Part shown: positions 61,701 through 64,000 of the stretch, one piece after another
Position numbering within the stretch: position 1 is the stretch's first letter
Layout: each line of letters starts with the position of its first letter
Assembly (NCBI GenBank): GCA_947479755.1
Contig: CANKAM010000014.1
Location: 1-64,000, forward strand
DNA length: 64,000 bases
Reading direction: 5' to 3'
Origin: Bacteroidota bacterium
GTDB lineage: Bacteria; Bacteroidota; Bacteroidia; SXHM01
Program-made: the position numbers and the translations under genes
The notes under the pieces: generated by a model
Seen by the model: only the letters and a program-made list of their open reading frames with translations
Databases searched by the model: none
Told to the model about the DNA's origin: nothing

Positions 61701-61836
61701 TGCAGGCGCTAAAAGCCGCATGAGCATGGGTATTGTGGTAATTGGCGGACTGATGTTTTCGCTCATGCTCACGCTCTATGTTATTCCCGCTATTTACTCC
61801 TACCTGTCAAGAGATAAGAAACATGCAGAGGCTTAG
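58765..61836 (+). CDS. RND multidrug efflux pump (AcrB/MexB family, HAE1)
   Basis: A 1023-residue proton-driven inner-membrane pump starting at GTG 58765 (SSLSTISIQRPVLAIVMNLI). There are 12 TM helices and two large periplasmic loops. Landmarks are REYPSIDPPTITVRTNYPGA, the TM4 proton-relay Asp pair in LATGLVVDDGIVVTENIFK, and in the second half GLVTKNGIMIVEFANQLKEQ and RLRPILMTSIATALGALPIA. The HAE1 class handles hydrophobic and amphiphilic compounds; the substrate is not predictable. It overlaps the TolC gene by 14 bp. Confidence 0.96.
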   Translation: MSSLSTISIQRPVLAIVMNLIILLFGFIGYKYLGVREYPSIDPPTITVRTNYPGANADVIEAEITEPLEKMINGIEGIRSISSSSNQGSSVITVEFELGENLEAAANDVRDKVAQAVRNLPRDIDGMPVVTKSDANSDAILSMTIQSDSRSHLEVSDYAENVIAQRLQTIPDVSNVQIWGQKRYSMRIWIEPAKLAAYGLTPIDVKLALDRENVELPSGKVAGDNTELTVKVLGRLTNEEEFNNLIIKNENDRPVRLKDIGYAELGPENEETMLRQSGVPMIGLGVVPQPGANYIDIADEFYKRYEQIKKDLPGDYKVNIAMDNTTFVRLSIVEVEETLMIAIGLVILIIFLFFRDWVVAIRPLIDIPVSLVGTFFVMYLFGFSINVLTLLAIVLATGLVVDDGIVVTENIFKKIEQGMSPMEAAIKGSNEIFFVIISTSVTLAAVFLPIIFLEGFVGKLFQEFGIVLATAVLISAFVSLTLTPMLNAHLLRKGNKHNRFYEATEPFFVGMVNSYSNSLKGFMTKRWLSLIILVVAGGMIFFFGKNIKSELAPLDDRSWFRIMATAPEGSSYEYTDNYVMKLTQFVNDSIPEKKVLLTVTAPNFTGSGAVNTAFVRLKLTDPDERERSQQEIADYVSKITRGFPEAKTFVIQEQTISAGGGPRGALPVQFVLQAPNFQKLQEKLPLFLAEVATNPTFGGIMDVNLKFNKPELNIIPDREKANNVGVSELDIAQTLQFALSGQRFSYFTMNGKQYQVIGQMSRENRDEPLDLKSIYVRNNKGVLIQMDNLVNVEEHSSPPQLYHYNRYQSATVSAGLAPGKTIADGINAMREIQAKILDESFSSALTGPSRDFEESSSNILFAFVLALVLIYLILAAQFESFIDPFIIMLTVPLAIAGALLSLWYFNQTLNIFSQIGIIMLIGLVTKNGIMIVEFANQLKEQGKSVKEAIHEAAAARLRPILMTSIATALGALPIALALGAGAKSRMSMGIVVIGGLMFSLMLTLYVIPAIYSYLSRDKKHAEA

Positions 61837-63127
61837 TTTTATCCTGATTTTGTTTTTTATTTTTTCAGGAAAAATTTCTGCGCAGGAAAAACTTACGCTT
61901 GAAAAAGCGATTGAACTGGCGCTGAAAAACAATCATTCCATTCTTATTTCTCAGGGCGAAAATGAAATTGCCGGAAACGATGTAACCGTTGGCAACGCAG
62001 GTATGATGCCGCAGGTAAGCTTTAATGCTTCGGGAACGTATGCCGCCAATAATACCGACCAGAAATTTGCTACCGGAACCGAAGTAAGCCGCAAAGGAGC
62101 GGTTTCTACAGGCGTTGCAACGGGTGTTGCGCTCAACTGGACCTTGTTTGACGGCATGAGAATGTTTGCCACTTACGACAGGCTGAAAACCCTGGATGCG
62201 ATGAGCGAAATCAATCTGAAAATAGCGATTGAAAATACCGTTGCCGAAATCATGAACACCTATTATGCACTGGCAAAACAGAAACAATTGCTGGCCACCA
62301 TCGCAAACAGTTTAGCCTTGTATGAAGAGCGCGTAAAAATTGCCGAAGCAAAATGGAAAATAGGTTCGGGTTCTAAGTTGGATTACCTGCAGGCGAAGGT
62401 GGATATGAATGCGCAGAAATCGAATCAACTGCGACAAAAAAATGTTTTTGCCGAACAAAAAATTGCGCTCAACAAATTGCTGGCACAGCCTGTTGACAAA
62501 GATTTTGATGTGGACGAAACCATTGACATCACTTACCAACCCGCTTACAGCGATTTGAAAACTTCGGTGATCAATCAGAATAACAGCTTGCAGTATTTGC
62601 AGAAAAATATTTTCGGAAATGAATTTGCGTTGCGCGAAATGCGCTCGCAGCGCTACCCGCGTTTGCTGCTCAATGCCAACTACAATTTTTCGAACACACA
62701 AAATCAGGCGGGCATTGTGCTTTCGAATCAAATGCTCGGGTTTAACGGGGGGCTGTTTCTGAGCTGGAATATCTATAACGGCAGCAATGCCTCGCGGCAA
62801 ATAAAAAATGCGCAGGTGGCAATAAACAATTCGCAACTGCTGTTTGATGAACTTAAATTTTCGGTGGAGAGCAGCGTGCTGCGCGCTTTTAATTCGTTTA
62901 TAAATGCACAGCAAATCCTGAAACTGGAAGAAGAAAATTATACGCTGGCAAAAGAAAATGCGGATGTGGCATTGGAAAGTTTCCGCCTCGGTGCTATTAA
63001 TACCTTGCAGGTAAAAGAAGCGCAAAACAGTCTGGATGCCGCCTCGGTGCGCCTGGTTAATGTGCGCTACGAAGCCAAAGTTGCAGAAACGGAGTTGATG
63101 CGGTTGAACGGGGCGTTGGTGAAGTAG
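61823..63127 (+). CDS. TolC-family outer-membrane efflux protein
   Basis: 434 residues from the ATG at 61823, inside the end of the pump gene. The signal peptide QRLSFILILFFIFSGKISAQ precedes LTLEKAIELALKNNHSILIS, the typical first helix. Two outer_efflux repeats follow with long amphipathic helices: ALAKQKQLLATIANSLALYE and AEAKWKIGSGSKLDYLQAKV in the first, ENADVALESFRLGAINTLQV in the second. It completes the tripartite pump. Start choice rests on the signal peptide. Confidence 0.94.
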   Translation: MQRLSFILILFFIFSGKISAQEKLTLEKAIELALKNNHSILISQGENEIAGNDVTVGNAGMMPQVSFNASGTYAANNTDQKFATGTEVSRKGAVSTGVATGVALNWTLFDGMRMFATYDRLKTLDAMSEINLKIAIENTVAEIMNTYYALAKQKQLLATIANSLALYEERVKIAEAKWKIGSGSKLDYLQAKVDMNAQKSNQLRQKNVFAEQKIALNKLLAQPVDKDFDVDETIDITYQPAYSDLKTSVINQNNSLQYLQKNIFGNEFALREMRSQRYPRLLLNANYNFSNTQNQAGIVLSNQMLGFNGGLFLSWNIYNGSNASRQIKNAQVAINNSQLLFDELKFSVESSVLRAFNSFINAQQILKLEEENYTLAKENADVALESFRLGAINTLQVKEAQNSLDAASVRLVNVRYEAKVAETELMRLNGALVK

Positions 63128-63136
63128 GAAGGGGGA

Positions 63137-63703
63137 CTATTGAGTTGGTAATTTAAATTCACTCTTTAATTTATTTTGAAGTTCTGTAAATCGAGCAACC
63201 TCTCTCTGAATCGAATCATTAAATACAAGTTCAGTAAAGGTTGAATCTTTCTCTATAAGGGTCAATGCACCTGTAAAACTTTGGTATTTTGCATATCTAT
63301 CTTGTGTCTTTGCAATTATAACCTTCTGCAAATTATCAATTGATATTACAATTTCATGTTCAATCTTACCGCTTTTGTCTGCTTCTTCTTTAGAAATAAT
63401 AGTTAAAGAATTATTGCTAATAAAAGCAATAGGATATTCCAATCTAGTATCACCTTTTATTGCATATCTTCCAAATTCAATTTTGGAAATGGTATCGATG
63501 CCGAAATCGCTAAAAGCTTTTTTTCTTCGTTTTAAATCACTCTCACCTTTAATTACGACAACTATAATACCAATGATAAACATTACAATAATACCTCCTA
63601 AACCAAGCCCAGAAACTGGCTCTTCTCCACCCCTGTCATAGCCTTGTGCAAAAGCTAATTGTTCTATATTTAATACGATTAGTAATAATATTGTTTTCTT
63701 CAT
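63137..63703 (-). CDS. Membrane protein with signal peptide, unknown
   Basis: 188 residues from the ATG at 63703; a GTG six codons upstream is less likely. The signal peptide is KKTILLLIVLNIEQLAFAQ. A short Gly-rich segment (YDRGGEEPVSGLGLGG) and a TM helix (IIVMFIIGIIVVVI) follow. The remaining 125 residues look like a beta-rich cytoplasmic domain (LEYPIAFISNNSLTII, HEIVISIDNLQKVIIAKT, LTLIEKDSTFTELVF) that could be a PH-like fold, but this is only a secondary-structure impression. It is convergent with the efflux operon, 9 bp away. Confidence 0.72.
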   Translation of the reverse strand: MKKTILLLIVLNIEQLAFAQGYDRGGEEPVSGLGLGGIIVMFIIGIIVVVIKGESDLKRRKKAFSDFGIDTISKIEFGRYAIKGDTRLEYPIAFISNNSLTIISKEEADKSGKIEHEIVISIDNLQKVIIAKTQDRYAKYQSFTGALTLIEKDSTFTELVFNDSIQREVARFTELQNKLKSEFKLPTQ

Positions 63704-63743
63704 CTTACTTAAACAAGTCACTTATATATTCAAATGTAAAATA

Positions 63744-63777
63744 AAAAAACCGCCCTAATTCCTCAAGGCGGTTTTTT
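63744..63777. terminator. Bidirectional-looking terminator
   Basis: AAAAAACCGCC (63744-63754) pairs with GGCGGTTTTTT (63767-63777) around CTAATTCCTCAA. It lies downstream of the partial minus-strand gene at the window end and upstream of the 188-residue gene, so it most likely terminates the former. Confidence 0.9.
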
Positions 63778-63811
63778 GATTTTGTATTTCTATCGGTATG
63801 GGTTATAATAG

Positions 63812-64000
63812 CTACTTACCAATGAGTAGCATAGATTCATAAGCAGTTTTTTCAGATATGTTTCTTTTAAAAGCAAATTGGTATCTTTTTTCTTCAATTT
63901 TAAAACCATAATATTTGTAACCATCTTGTGTACTTACATACATGTCATTAATTGTATCGAGGAAACTTTTAAAGCCACTGTAATCTTCAGGACCATACCA
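63812..64000 (-). CDS. C-terminal fragment of an unknown protein
   Basis: The minus strand is open from the window edge for 62 codons to a TAG at 63812-63814. The fragment begins WYGPEDYSGFKSFLDTIND and ends YESMLLIGK. A terminator follows 35 bp later, which supports a real gene end. Nothing in the fragment identifies a family. Confidence 0.6.
   Translation of the reverse strand, partial: WYGPEDYSGFKSFLDTINDMYVSTQDGYKYYGFKIEEKRYQFAFKRNISEKTAYESMLLIGK

Overview
The window comes from a member of the Bacteroidota, a gliding or surface-associated type with type IX secretion (T9SS). Evidence is the gliding lipoprotein gene gldH, a giant SprB-repeat surface protein with a gliding-associated C-terminal domain followed by a PorP/SprF-family gene, two further T9SS-sorted proteins, the long IspG form, and many TAnnTTTG promoter boxes typical of the phylum. 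The genus cannot be told from sequence alone. Base composition is moderately AT-rich and many genes start with GTG or TTG. I see no rRNA, tRNA, phage, insertion sequence or CRISPR locus.

Layout. 1-12.9 kb: fragment of a polysaccharide-export permease, a beta-oxidation pair (fadI, fadJ) with a four-helix-bundle gene between them, a periplasmic-binding-protein-like gene, a very large NtrY-type histidine kinase, a Rieske oxygenase, then holB-ricT-gldH. 12.9-22.6 kb: two T9SS cargo proteins, a phosphodiesterase-like protein, two SpoIIE-type phosphatases with different sensor halves (TPR and beta-propeller), and a divergent LytTR response regulator. 22.6-28.4 kb: envelope and nucleotide genes (glycosyltransferase 9, flippase, dut, sugar nucleotidyltransferase, TPR protein). 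28.5-40 kb: a symmetric 21-bp-phased repeat array, an unrecognised 221-residue protein, the 3104-residue SprB-like adhesin and its PorP/SprF partner. 40-45 kb: ispG, small envelope proteins, a thioesterase and a MacB-type permease. 45-52.2 kb: purH-mreBCD-mrdA-rodA, the rod-shape and peptidoglycan elongation cluster. 52.2-64 kb: a second symmetric phased array, a PpiD-like foldase, a YebC-family regulator, cdd, lipoproteins and a complete RND efflux operon (adaptor, pump, TolC).

The most unusual content is noncoding. Two arrays (28493-28766 and about 52218-52463) have the same design: short motifs repeated with no slippage at 21 bp or 42 bp, in two mirror-image halves. The first is 12 units arranged 6+6 and ends 7 bp before the start codon of the unknown 221-residue protein. 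The second is six ACACA-N6-TGTGT palindromes arranged 3+3, with a 26-nt perfect inverted repeat around the same axis. They share short words. I recognise neither array nor the adjacent protein, and they are the best candidates here for an undescribed system.

A second theme is dispersed palindromic repeats of several unrelated families. They lie in intergenic gaps, inside operons (mreB/mreC, mrdA/rodA), and apparently in frame inside ispG and the binding-protein gene.
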